This document shows, in pieces, positions 1 through 9,797 of a stretch of DNA of 64,000 bases (its first letter is position 1; every line of letters starts with the position of its first letter). The position numbers and the translations under genes are program-made. The notes beneath the pieces were generated by a model. The model was not told where the DNA came from and did no database searches. It worked only from the letters and a program-made list of their open reading frames with translations. Origin of the DNA: Plotosus lineatus (taxonomy: Eukaryota; Chordata; Actinopteri; Siluriformes; Plotosidae); the NCBI GenBank assembly GCA_024760905.1, contig CM045734.1, forward strand, positions 2,184,247-2,248,246, written 5' to 3'.

Positions 1-1136
1 TTTGAGATGAAGCTGCTACTTACTTCTCCGAACACTCCCCACTACAGGAAACATCAACTCATCAACTACACAGTCTTCTCAATTGCCCAATAACTGAATA
101 CCATCAGTTTAGCATGGTCACTCTCATGGTGAACTGTATCAACATTCCTTCTTTATTAGCAATGCTAATGACTGTTTTCAGGAGCCTTAGCATGGTCACT
201 AGCGGTAGCCAACTGGTTTGTTGTTATTAGTTTGTTGTTGCTCAACTGCAATTTCAGTTCTGAATACCGTATGATTGTTTCAAGCTCACCGAACTGGATC
301 AGAACCAGCACCCTCTCAGGTCTGTTTTTTTTTTTTTTCTCTCTCTGTGTGCCTCAGGAACCTGTTTCAGGAATGGTGTCATCAGAACTCAAAGCACCAC
401 ATAAACACATCATTAGTTTAAATAAGCATGATTCATGTACATATTATTACTATGTTGTGTATGTAACATTGTATATTTTATTTCCACATAGGAATATCCT
501 TAAAGTGTCATAATCACAGTTTGACTTCAAAACTTGTTCTTATAGAATATGTCATTTAATTGAACAGTTGCACTCTGCGCCCTCAGGTGGAGCCCATCCC
601 CCCATTATTTCTCGGTGGTGCTAGAGAACAGCAATGTATACCATGTTCTCCCTTTTGGTGTGGACTCTAACCATCAATCTTACAGCTTGGCACAGACAAT
701 GCGTCCAGATTTAGACAAGTCGAAACCATCAGGGCTTACTATAACCTGAAAGGTAAACTTTCCATATTGTTTTGCCTTTGCCTGAGGTGAAGTTCCTAAG
801 TGAGTGTGTTTGCGTTTGAAGACTGAGTGTGTGTTCTTAGAATATAGAGGAGCCAGAAACCCAAGTCCTAGGGGCAACAGGTGTCTCGTTACTTTAAAAC
901 AAATTATTCATCCAATGACATCAGCAACTTCTCAGAAAAAGAACCGAATGCATTACTGAATGAAACTGCTGAGATTGTGCCACTGAAACTTCAGCAAATA
1001 AATCTGCCACACTTAGACCAAAACTGGTTTCCATGAAGACCTGTCCACAACGACACTGATGTGATTTCAAAACATCATAGAAAGAAATTACAGAAGTTGC
1101 AGAGAAAGTGCGTACGAATGGAATTAAACGTAATAC
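1..1136. other. No gene recognised; AT-rich intergenic DNA
   Basis: I see no repeat family, RNA gene or recognisable protein here. A 65-codon reverse-strand frame (683-877) ends in a stop and is preceded by a CAG that could be a splice acceptor, but I do not recognise its product and nothing around it supports a gene. A short T run lies near 325-340. Confidence 0.5.
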
Positions 1137-1364
1137 AGACACTCCCCAACTTACATTCATCCGTTTTACGTTTTTTTACATAAAAATATTAAAATATTTT
1201 ACATTAAAAAAAAGTCAAATTTTGAGTTTAGACCGACGTACCTACATAGCTACGTGACTACGTACCTACGTAGTACACTGACGTAATGACACAGTGACAT
1301 AATGACGCTGCGTCCATTGTTTACAAACGACAGACTGAACGTGCACCTCCTTCTTTCCAATTCA

Positions 1365-1367
<3 letters not shown>
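1137..1367 (+). repeat. Diverged repeat, first copy, possible MITE end
   Basis: This stretch begins CAGACACTCCCCAACTTACA and runs to GTTTACAAACGACAGACTGA, followed at once by a (TA) array. A second, diverged direct copy lies at 1788-1947 and is also followed by a (TA) array. Similar short starts occur, inverted, just before 12539 (TGTAAGTCAGGGAGCGTCTG) and near 23290, so this looks like the end of a dispersed DNA-transposon family. No coding capacity is visible. Confidence 0.45.

Positions 1368-1368
<1 letters not shown>

Positions 1369-1440
<72 letters not shown>
1369..1440. repeat. (TA)n microsatellite
   Basis: Uninterrupted TA dinucleotides, about 36 units, ending exactly where the left arm of the large inverted repeat begins at 1441. 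Confidence 0.98.
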
Positions 1441-1442
<2 letters not shown>

Positions 1443-1486
1443 AAAATAAAAGGACAGGACAAAGACTTTCTATTGAAACTCCATTT

Positions 1487-1541
1487 ATCACTACAGATCT
1501 GTTTCGAGGGGTGGAGAAACCATCCTCTCTCTTCAGGTGAT
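1487..1541 (-). ncRNA. Hammerhead ribozyme-like motif (left arm)
   Basis: This is the exact reverse complement of the motif at 1601-1655: the same CUGANGA and GAAA cores, short stem III and five-base stem I, read on the reverse strand. Transcription through the palindrome in either direction would give one sense hammerhead and one antisense copy. Confidence 0.7.
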
Positions 1542-1600
1542 TATAGAAGAATTCTATTTTTATTCTATCTATAATCTATTCTATTATAGATTCTTCTATA

Positions 1601-1655
1601 ATCACCTGAAGAGAGAGGATGGTTTCTCCACCCCTCGAAACAGATCTGTAGTGAT
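1601..1655 (+). ncRNA. Hammerhead ribozyme-like motif (right arm)
   Basis: The order of elements fits a hammerhead: stem I strand ATCAC (1601-1605), core CTGAAGA (1606-1612, matching CUGANGA), an imperfect stem II (1613-1636) closing on CTC, core GAAA (1637-1640), a very short stem III with a GATC loop (1641-1649), cleavage-site residue A1650, then GTGAT (1651-1655), which pairs with the first strand. The short stem III is typical of the hammerheads of Penelope-like elements and retrozymes, which often act as dimers. Stem II contains mismatches, so activity is uncertain. Confidence 0.7.
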
Positions 1656-1762
1656 AAATGGAGTTTCAATAGAAAGTCTTTGTCCTGTCCTTTTATTTTT
1701 GTTTATTTGCTCTACCAAAAAGTATTGAGCACTCTCCTACGGAAGGATCTACTCAGAAAATC

Positions 1763-1786
1763 ATATATATATATATATATATATAT
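1763..1786. repeat. (AT)n microsatellite
   Basis: About twelve AT units between the palindrome's right flank and the second copy of the repeat first seen at 1137. Confidence 0.95.
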
Positions 1787-1787
1787 G

Positions 1788-1947
1788 ACTTACGTTCATC
1801 CGTTTTATGTTTCATTCGATTTTACATTTGTTTTTTTTTTTCAAAAAGAAAAAAAGTCAAATTTTGAGTTTAGACGTACCTATGTAGTACGCTGACATAA
1901 TGACGCAATGACGCTGTATTCATTGTTTACAAACTACAGACTGAGGG
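1788..1947 (+). repeat. Diverged repeat, second copy
   Basis: Direct repeat of 1137-1367. It shares CTTACRTTCATCCGTTTTAYG, the AAAAAGTCAAATTTTGAGTT block and the CATTGTTTACAAAC block, with indels between them. It leads into a (TA) array, as the first copy does. Confidence 0.6.
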
Positions 1948-1948
1948 T

Positions 1949-1952
<4 letters not shown>

Positions 1953-2038
<86 letters not shown>
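1953..2038. repeat. (AT)n microsatellite
   Basis: About 43 AT units immediately upstream of the truncated RTE LINE. The LINE may have inserted into this array. Confidence 0.98.
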
Positions 2039-2040
<2 letters not shown>

Positions 2041-2041
<1 letters not shown>

Positions 2042-3126
2042 CTTTGAGGATGTTAATAGAGAAGTACAGAGAAAGTCAGAAGGAGCTGCATTGTGCCTTT
2101 GTGGATCTGGAGAAAGCATATGACAGGGTGCCATGAGAAGAACTGTGGTATTGTATGAGGAAGTCTGGAGTGGCAGAGAAGTATGTTACAGTGGTGCAGG
2201 ACATGTATGAGAGATGTAAGACAGTGGTGAGGTGTGCTGTCGGTGTGACAGAAGAGTTCAAGGTGGAGGTGGGACTGCATCAAGGGTCAGCTCTCAGCCC
2301 CTTCTTGTTTGCTATGGTGATGGACAGGCTGACAGATGAGGTTAGATAAGAATCTCCATGGACTATGATGTTTGCAGATGACATCGTGATCTGTAGTGAG
2401 AGCAGAGAACAAGTGGAGGAAAATCTAGAGAGGTGGCGGTATGCCCTGGAAAGGAGGGGAATGAAGGTTAGTCTCAGTACGACAGAATACATGTGTGTGA
2501 ACGACAAGGACCCAAGAGGAATGGTGAGGTTACAGGGGGCAGAGATAAAGAAGGTGGAGGATTTTAAGTACTTAGGCTCAACACTCCAGAGCAATGGAGA
2601 GTGTGGAAAAGAGGTGAAGAAGCGCGTGCATGCAGGTTGGAATGGATGGAGAAAAGTGTCCGGTGTGATGTGTGATTGGAGAGTATCGGCAAGAATGAAG
2701 GGAAAAGTGTACAAGACGGTGATGAGGCCAGCGATGTTGTATGGTTTAGAGACAGTGACCCTGGGGAAAAGACAAGAGTCAGAGTTGGAGGTAGCAGAGA
2801 TGAAAATGTTGAGGTTCTCTTTGGGAGTAACGAGGATGGATAGGATCAGAAACGAGTACATCAGAGGGACAGCACATGTTAGATGTTTTGGAGACAAAGT
2901 CAGAGAGGCTAGATTGAGATGGTTTGGACATGTACAGATGAGGGATAGTGAGTATATTGGTAGTAGGGTGCTGAGGTTGGAACTACCAGGCAGAAGGCCC
3001 AGAGGAAGACCAAAGAGAAGATTTATGGATGTGGTGAAGGCGGACATGAAGGTCATTGGAGTAAGAGTAGAAGATGCAGAGGATAGGGAGAGATGGAGGC
3101 AGATCATTTGCTGTGGCGACCCCTGA
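2041..3126 (+). pseudogene. RTE-clade LINE reverse transcriptase, 5'-truncated
   Basis: This is the C-terminal half of an RTE-type reverse transcriptase, the enzyme that copies LINE RNA into the nicked target. A single frame runs from 2041 to the stop at 3124-3126. It holds the fingers/palm stretch CAFVDLEKAYDRV, the motif HQGSALSPFLFAMVMD, the catalytic FADD at 2371-2382, the LGSTLQSNG stretch and the C-terminal region PGRRPRGRPKRRFMDVVK. Two in-frame stops (2134 and 2347) break it. The endonuclease and N-terminal RT are missing, as in ordinary 5' truncation during target-primed insertion. The non-coding 3' end is only the short GGCGACCCCTGAAGGGAACA block. Confidence 0.93.
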
Positions 3127-3137
3127 AGGGAACAGCC
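2041..3137 (+). mobile_element. RTE LINE copy 1 (5'-truncated)
   Basis: The copy starts abruptly after the (AT) array and ends at GGGAACAGCC, where other copies continue GAAAGGAAAAGAAG. Here the sequence passes directly into SINE body sequence at 3138, sharing the bases GCCG at the junction. Confidence 0.9.
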
Positions 3138-3352
3138 GGCCATGTCTCTCACTGTCTATGGTAAGAGGCATGTAAAAGAACCATTGCTGACATTCGTAAA
3201 GAGTAGGCTGCAAAGTCGTCAGCGTGTTTCTGTCCCTTGCTAAAAGGGTTGTGACAGGAAGGGCATCCGACGTAAAAACCTCTGCCAAGTCAAACATGCG
3301 AATCAGATGATTTGCTGTGGTGATTCCTAAGTAAAAAAGAAAAAGCCGAAGT
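3138..3352 (+). mobile_element. RTE-tailed SINE, head missing
   Basis: This contains the SINE body from GGCCATGTCTCTCACTGTCT onward, the block GACAGGAAGGGCATCCGACG shared with the RTE leader, and a decayed RTE-type 3' tail (GATTTGCTGTGGTGATTCC then AAAAAGCCGAAG). The tRNA-like head is absent. It abuts the end of the RTE copy exactly. Confidence 0.88.
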
Positions 3353-3387
3353 GTTAACCTTGTTTTCAGACGTCGTCTCTGTGTTTA

Positions 3388-3392
3388 CACTG
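3388..3392. repeat. 5-bp target-site duplication of Gypsy element
   Basis: CACTG immediately precedes the left LTR. The same five bases follow the right LTR at 11890-11894, so the element's boundaries are exact. Confidence 0.93.
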
Positions 3393-4511
3393 TGTAACAC
3401 AGGTAAACACATGGTTACTAATTTTATTGGAAAAAACCCTAGTTTCCAACACTCCCTGAAAGCACTAGTTTCCTAGTCCCCTTGAGCGCGTCATAGGCAC
3501 GTGCTGCATGCGACCAGCAGAGCGTGTAGGAGAGCGTAAAGAGCAGGACGCATACAGAGCCCTCGAAAAGCGACACGAGTGAGTCAACGATCAAAAATGT
3601 GATTAAGTGAACTTTTAACAAGTTTAACTAAGTTTGTGTGCTTTTCAGAGCCTTGTATGTGTTTTGTTCTCTCTCAATCGAACCGGGTGGAGAGAGTTTG
3701 TTTTCTTGGAAGCTCCGGTGAGTCATTGCAATATGAAGCTAGTTTAAGAACCTATGCTAACTTTACACGTGGTGATCCTATGCTAACTTTACACGTGGTG
3801 ACTTTTAAAGCTGTGTGCACTATTTTTGTCTTTAAAAGCTAAGACCAGTCGGAGTACATAACAAAGATTGTGCTGTGCACAAAATGAACCTTACATTTTA
3901 TTTTTCTAAATGTTTTGTTGAAAGCACTTTTGCTAATGCACTAAAGTAGTGCAGATAAGCTGTGTTGTTTTGTATTACATTCCATTCAGTGCCTTTCATG
4001 CACTTTTGTCATTTTATTTAGGAATTGTTGTTGTTAAATATTTTATTCATTGTGTCTGTACTGCATGTGCAGACTGGTTTTTTAGTGGCTCTGGATTTGA
4101 TCTTGAAGCTGGTTTCGGACACGGATGGCGAACCAAATCCAGTGAGAACTCTTGGTGGATCCAGAAGCAGTGTGGCCAACTGTTCTCTGGATGCGAGAGT
4201 AGATCTACAGACCCAACCACTTCAAATCACAGGATCCCAGATAAGAACAGATAAAAACACCTTTATCCCAAACGGATCACAATCCTGGAAAAGACTCCCG
4301 GGTTCACACGAATCAAACCTTAGAGATTAAGCTTATTTTATTTTATTTTTAATTTGTAAAGAAAGTTCTACAATATTGTTTGCACTGTTTCTTGTAGTAC
4401 TGTTAATTGTAATAAATCTGCCGGCTGTTCAAATTCAAATCTCCACAATTCATTTTACTCCTCTAGAACCTAGTATAAAATCTAGCACAGCTATATCAAG
4501 CTGGTGTTACA
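3393..4511 (+). repeat. Left LTR
   Basis: Starts TGTAACAC and ends GTGTTACA. It includes an imperfect 25-bp tandem duplication around CCTATGCTAACTTTACACGT (about 3750-3800) and a polyadenylation signal AATAAA at 4411-4416. It is a near-exact match of 10772-11889. Confidence 0.96.
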
Positions 4512-4532
4512 TCAAAGTGGCGATCCAGCCAG
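4512..4532 (+). promoter_or_regulatory. Candidate primer-binding site
   Basis: The sequence just inside the left LTR contains TGGCGATCCAGCCAGGAG, starting with the TGG expected opposite a tRNA CCA end, six bases after the LTR. I cannot name the tRNA. Confidence 0.45.
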
Positions 4533-4630
4533 GAGGAGTTTTGGCTACATTTTGCCTCTAAATTAATAATTTGGCATACAGTTTGGCAGTTTTATGACAG
4601 TTTTTGTAGAACTTTTCCCACAAAAGAAAT

Positions 4631-5500
4631 ATGGATATCATTGAACGTGAAGGTATCAAAGTACCAAATGCTGTATTAATTAGTGGTTTTTCTGGTACTG
4701 AGACTGATGAAGAAGTTATTAAGTTTTTAGAAAAGTATGGTTCTATTACACGAACAGTGAAACTTACTACTTCTGACCCTGACTTTAAAAATACAGCCGT
4801 AGTTGAGTTTGAGTATGGCACTGCTATTGAGTCAATTCAGGCTGAACTACCATGTCAAAGAGCAACATCTGACCCAAAGGTTGTTCACAAAATTCAGCTC
4901 TTATCCCCACTTTATAGTGATAAGTTAACAGCTGACCTGACCAAGTCTTTTCTCTTTGATTTAAAGGGAATTGCCAAAGCAAGCGGAATAGATTATGAGA
5001 AATTGTTGCTTGGTGAACTTAACAAACTTCAGGCCTCTGCTGCTGAAAGTGAAGGTATAGCTTCTACTGACGCTACTCCAGTAACTGAAAGTTTAACAGG
5101 TGATTCTGTTGTGCCACAAACAAATAGGGAAACTCTCACAACTACCTCAAACTCTGATATTCCCAGTTCTCCAATCAACAGCAGACCAACTCCTAATTTA
5201 AATCCCGAACACTTGAGCACCCCTGAAGTCCAGAGGGTGATTGTCGAGCACATTGTCAGAAGTGCTGACACGTCCCAAACTTATCTGAACTCTTCCAAGT
5301 TCAGGTCGTTCTCCGGAAAATTTCCGTGCCCTAATACGGAAGTAGATTATGACACTTGGCGCAGTCATGTTGAGTTTTATCTTGCCGACTCTTCTGTTTC
5401 TGAAAGACAGGTAGTAAGAAAAATTATTGAAAGTCTCTTACCACCAGCCGCCAATATTGTCAAACATTTGGGCCCTTGTCCAGCCCAAAAGACTTTTTGA
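4631..5500 (+). pseudogene. Gag-like protein, N-terminal part (PNMA-like)
   Basis: The 289-codon frame begins MDIIEREGIKVPNAVLISG and ends at a premature stop. Residues 1-100 look like the N-terminal RNA-binding-like segment seen in PNMA proteins and in Gypsy gags of that lineage. Residues 185-285 resemble the start of a capsid domain (FSGKFPCPN, YDTWRSHVEFYL). PNMA and ZCCHC12-type vertebrate genes are known to descend from a Ty3/Gypsy gag; the assignment to that lineage rests on recalled similarity. The rest of gag continues in other frames to about 6287, so the protein is split by at least two frameshifts. Confidence 0.8.
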
Positions 5501-6287
5501 GCTTGCTCGATTCTGCATAATGGAATGTAGATGATACTGATGAGCTGTTTGTGAAATTTTTGAGCACAAACCAAAATGCCGGAGAAAAACCTTCAACATA
5601 CTTGCACCGGCTCCAGACTACATTAAGCAAAGTTGCTAAAGGGGAGGCGTTACAGTCAGTGATTTTGATCGACAGCTTTTAAAACAGTTCTGTAGGGGTG
5701 CTGGGATGATAACCTAATTGCCAGCCTCCATCTAGAACAAAAGAAATCCAGCCCACCTACCTTTTCTGAACTTCTTTTGTTGCTGCGAATAGAGGAGGAT
5801 AAACAAGCAGCTAAGTCCACTCGCATGAAGCAGCACTTAGGACTTTCAAAAGTAAAGGTACAGTCCAACCCTTTAAATGTTTATGCAGACACTGAGTTTC
5901 AAGCTGCTGCTGCAGACAATTCTAGTAAAACGTCTACCAAGAAACTGCAGAAACAAATTGCTCAACTGCAAGAACAGTTAACTTACTTAAAAGCATCCAT
6001 GGAAAAGACAGTTGAAAAGAAACCTCAGACAAAGTCCCCCAAAGTTGCAAAGAAACAACAGCGGAAAGGGACACAAACACAGAACTCACCGCCGAAAAGT
6101 GAAAGCTTTGGCAAAGGTAACAAAAAGCCTCGCCCATGGTTCTGCTTTCTTTAACTGTGGCGAGGATGGCCATATAGTCCCCTCTTGTGACAGTGACCCA
6201 AACCCCAAAGCTGTTGAAGCTAAGCGCAAAGAGCTTAGGTCAAAACAAAAGGCTTGGGAGAACCAATGTAACACTGATTTAAACTAG
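5501..6287 (+). pseudogene. Gag C-terminal part with split zinc knuckle
   Basis: Capsid sequence resumes in another frame near 5528 (ELFVKFLSTNQNAGEKPS) up to a stop near 5680. A further frame (5777-6154) carries a lysine- and glutamine-rich segment with a likely coiled coil (KLQKQIAQLQEQLTYLKASM). The CCHC knuckle is cut by an indel: its first cysteine is read in the 5777 frame (PWFCFL, then a stop), and the rest (NCGEDGHIVPSC) is read in the frame ending at 6287. The knuckle would normally bind RNA during particle assembly. Confidence 0.78.
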
Positions 6288-6757
6288 TTCCTGTTTCAGT
6301 TGAGGGACAAACTGGAACTAGTAGCGACACAAGTCCCACTCAGAAACCCCAGCCAAAACAGAGTTGTACGCTAACGAGTAAACACCATTCTAGCTTTCCC
6401 AAGGGCTTAATAGGTAAGAAGTGCACTGCTAATATAAACATAGCTGGCGTTAGCTGCAATTCTCTATTAGATTCAGGGTCGCAAGTTACGACTATTTCAC
6501 ACTCCTTTTACCAGAGACACCTGGTTGATTTTCCAATCCAGCCGATCAGTGACCTAGATGTTGAGGGTGCAAACGGTCAGGCGGTACCTTATCTAGGCTA
6601 TGTAGAAGTTCCAGTTGGTTTTCCAAAAGAGTTTGTTGAGTCTGAGCCTCAAATTTCTACATTAGCTCTAATAGTACCTGATTTGCGCTCCAGCACAGAC
6701 TTGCCAGTGTTAATTGGTACAAATGCCCTCGATGTTTTATATGAGGAACATTGTTGA
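6281..6757 (+). pseudogene. Retroviral-type aspartic protease region
   Basis: An open frame without stops from about 6155 to the stop at 6755-6757 contains the active-site motif LLDSGSQVT (DSG at 6470-6478), followed by the flap-side sequence and LPVLIGTNALDVLYEE, the usual layout of a Gypsy pol protease. It has no convincing initiator of its own and would normally be read from gag-pol. The following linker lies in another frame. Confidence 0.82.
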
Positions 6758-6854
6758 GACACTCCCATTCTACCAGCTGTCTATGGCTATAGTCAGATTT
6801 TAAAAATCCTCGAGCACAGATACTGAAACAAAGAGCACAGGGAAGCTTGGGCTA

Positions 6855-7424
6855 ATGACACTGAGGGGCAACACACCTTATGTTATTCCAGCTCACGAGA
6901 AGGTCTGTCTTGAAAGCTGTGTCCACTTAAGTTCGCCACTCACAGACAAATGGGCAGTAGTAGAGCAGCCAATGTCCTCAGCCCTTCCAGGTGGAATCTT
7001 TGTTGACTGCTGTCTTATCACAGTGCCAAGTCAAAGTCCTTACAAGCACCCTGTTTGGATAAGAAATGAAACCGATCATGACATTATGCTTCCTGGCAAC
7101 TGTGTCCTTGCTGAATTGCATGTTGCAGACCAAGTTTTGGAAACTCAAAACCTGTCCAATACCAACTCAGCAGGTTGTTGTCACTTGTCTGCAGACTCCT
7201 CATCACCGAAGGACCAGTTGACTTTTGATTTTGAAAATTCACCTCTGCCTGAGGAGTGGAAAAGTCGCATCACACAGAGTCTGAGTGCTTACAGTGATGT
7301 CTTCGCATGCCACGATCTTGACTTTGGCCATGCCACTAGAGTTAAGCATAAAATCAAGCTTAAAGACGAAACACCCATAAAACAGAGATCGAGGCCTATT
7401 CACCCAAATGACTACGGTTGTTAG
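6855..7424 (+). pseudogene. Pol linker between protease and RT
   Basis: This 189-codon frame runs from MTLRGNTPYVIPAHEKVCLE to RVKHKIKLKDETPIKQRSRP, the sequence that usually precedes the RT fingers in this lineage (FACHDLDFGHA, then PIKQRSRPIHP). It ends in a stop at the start of the RT domain. Two adjacent stops follow near 7458 in the same register and the RT continues out of phase. Confidence 0.75.
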
Positions 7425-7449
7425 GAAACACCTCAAAATGCTTCTCGAT

Positions 7450-8811
7450 GCCGGGTAATAAGACCATCAGAATCCCCTTTCTCGTCCCCCATCGTTGTAG
7501 TTAAGAAAAAGACGGGTGAGGTACGTCTCTGTGTGGACTACCGTAAGGTTAACGTACAACCGGTTAAAGACGCTTACGCGTTACCAAATCTTGAAGAGAC
7601 CTTCTCCGCTCTATCTGGGTCAAACTGGTTCTCTGTCATGGACTTAAAGTCGGGCTACTACCAGATAGAGATGGATGAGGAAGATAAGGCCAAAACAGCG
7701 TTTGTATGCCCCCTAGAGACAGAGGCTAAAGCATGTTTTGGACCGTCTTCGTGAATATGGCTTAAAGTTGTCCCCCCAGAAATGTCGCTTTTCTCAGACA
7801 TCGGTTAAATATTTAGGCCATATTGTTTCAAGAAATGGCGTAGAAACAGATCCTGAAAAAGTAGCAGCCATTAAGACCTGGCCAGTGCCACAAAACTTGA
7901 AGCAACTCAAGTCGTTTTTAGGGTTCACCGGCTACTATCGCCGATTTGTTAAAGATTATTCAAAGATAGTTCGGCCCTTAAACGACCTTACATGTGGCTA
8001 CCCACCTTATAGAAAAGTCCAGAAACGAACCGACACTTCTAAGTATTTCAACCCTCGAGAACCTTTTGCCGAGAGGTGGACATCTGTCTGTCTGTCAGCC
8101 TTTGAATGCATTAAGGAGAAATTAACATCCTCTCCTGTATTGGGCTTTGCAGATCCAAAGCTCCAATATGTTCTGCATACCGACGCCAGCTCTACAGGCC
8201 TAGGTGCCGCTCTTTATCAAGAGCAAGGTGGTAAAATGCGGCGTCATAGCCTATGCCAGTAGGGGCTGACACCAAGCGAAACCAGATATCCAGCTCATAA
8301 GCTAGAATTTCTAGCTCTGAAATGGTCCATTGTAGAAAAGTTTCATGATTACCTTTATGGTAATGAATTCACAGTTGTAACGGATAATAATCCGCTTACA
8401 TACATTCTGACCACTGCAAAGCTTGATGCAGCTAGCTATCGCTGGTTAGCAGCGCTATCCACCTTCAATTTCCAAATCAAATACAGAGCTGGAAAGGCTA
8501 ACCAGGACGCAGATGGCCTATCACGAAGGCCCCACCAAACACTAGCTGCGGATTATGTGACATTAGAAGAGGAGAACCGAATACAACAACTCACCTCACG
8601 TCTTCTCGGATCCCCTCCTCGATGTAGTGATTTATGTCCTGATACTATTGCAGCAGTATGTCACAAGCATTTTCTCAATGAGAAAACCAAAGATTCACCT
8701 CATGTCATTCTTGTTGAGTCCTTGGCTATGAATGCTGACGCAATTCCTGATGTATACAGTGATGCTGGAAACATCTGGTCAAGTAACTGTTCCCTTGTTT
8801 TCTGCTCATGA
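7450..8811 (+). pseudogene. RT and RNase H region, catalytic segment deleted
   Basis: RT fingers and palm start in one frame to 7754 (ESPFSSPIVVVKKKTG, VRLCVDYRKVN, MDLKSGYYQIEMDEEDKAKT). Then, near 7712-7735, the sequence jumps directly to the thumb (LDRLREYGLKLSPQKC, 7738 onward). The stretch that should carry the catalytic xxDD pair is missing, so the enzyme cannot polymerise. The second frame continues through RNase H (VLHTDASSTGLGAALYQEQ, VTDNNPLTYILTTAKLD, DADGLSRRP) to 8811 with one in-frame stop at 8260-8262. Confidence 0.88.
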
Positions 8812-9790
8812 GCTTAAAGAACAACAAAGATCTGACCCGAGCATCAATCGTGTCATTCAGTTACTTGAAGCTGGAGCAGATGTTCCACATAACAACAGAG
8901 AAACATTTGAAATAAAACTGATGCTCCGAGAATGGAAACGTCTTGAAATGAGGGATGACCTTTGTTCAGGAGACGACAATGTGACCCAGATACAACTTAC
9001 CAGCTTGTACTCCTGTCTCACTTAGACCCTCTGTTCTAAAGATACTCCACGTTGACATGGGTCATATGGGGTGGGAGAGGTCTCATGAACTAGTGAGAGC
9101 AAGATTTTATTGGCCTAAGATGGGTCATGACATTGAGACCAAAATAAAGAACTGTGGTCGTTGTGTTCGAAGAAAGTCCTTGCCTGAAAAGGCCGCGCCT
9201 TTAGTTAATATTAAAACCACGCGACCAATGGAATTGGTCTGCATGGACTTTCTTTCGATTGAGCCCGATCGTAAGAGTACCAAGGACATTTTAGTCATCA
9301 CAGATCATTTTACAAAATATGCGGTAGCCTTGCCCACTCGTGATCAAAAGGCAACCACTGTGGCTAAAAATCTCTGGGAAAACTTTTTGGTTCACTACGG
9401 GTTCCCCGAACGCCTCCATAGTGACCAGGGGAGGGATTTTGAGTGACATGTGATTAAGGAACTGTGTGCTATTACAGGCATCAAAAAAGTGAGAACCAGT
9501 CCTTATCACCCGAGGGGTAACCCTGTAGAGCGATTCAATCGCACCCTCCTTAGTATGTTAGGTACTCTGAAGGATGACCAAAAGTTCATTGGCGTGATTT
9601 TGTCAAGCCTCTCACACACGCCTACAACTGTTCAAAGAGTGAGGTTACTGGGTTTAGTCCTTATGAGTTGATGTTTGGCCGTAAGCCTAAGCTACCAGTT
9701 GACCTTGCCTTTGGGTTGCCCGTTACAGGGAACTCACCTGCATCCCATTCTCAGTATGTGCGCAGTCTAAAGGCTAAACTCGAAGAAAGT
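8732..9790 (+). pseudogene. Integrase region
   Basis: The N-terminal part lies at 8732-9025 and the core at 9057-9671. The core shows a zinc-binding-like HH-CC end (CGRCVRR), the first catalytic aspartate in ELVCMDFLSIE, the second in RLHSDQGRDFE and the glutamate in [10 protein letters not shown], spaced as in DDE integrases. An in-frame stop at 9444-9446 falls between the second aspartate and the glutamate, and a frameshift near 9600 moves the C-terminal part ([17 protein letters not shown]) into another frame. Confidence 0.88.
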
Positions 9791-9797
9791 TACCAAA

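Larger units (their letters stand above)
1441..1701. repeat. Perfect 112-bp inverted repeat, Penelope-like element remnant
   Basis: The left arm (1441-1552) and the right arm (1590-1701) are exact reverse complements over 112 bp, separated by a 37-bp AT-rich spacer. Each arm contains a complete hammerhead-type core, so the structure carries two motifs pointing away from each other on opposite strands. Penelope-like retroelements are known to carry short-stem-III hammerheads in their LTR-like ends, so I read this as an inverted pair of such ends. No reverse transcriptase or GIY-YIG coding sequence is visible nearby. Perfect identity of the arms suggests recent origin, gene conversion or a replication template switch. 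Confidence 0.8.

Noticed and set aside
683..877. A small reverse-strand last exon (FTFQVIVSPDGFDLSKSGRI) ending in a stop
   Set aside because: It looks protein-like and has a possible acceptor CAG, but I recognise no family and see no upstream exon.
1250..2134. Open frames made of Tyr-Ile repeats on both strands
   Set aside because: They are simply translated (TA) arrays and have no other coding evidence.
2280..3152. Long reverse-strand frame of 290 codons, with similar ones at 22256-23265 and 34735-34965
   Set aside because: They are antisense to RTE reverse transcriptase, whose forward-strand motifs are unmistakable; the antisense frames recur only because the RTE sequence recurs.
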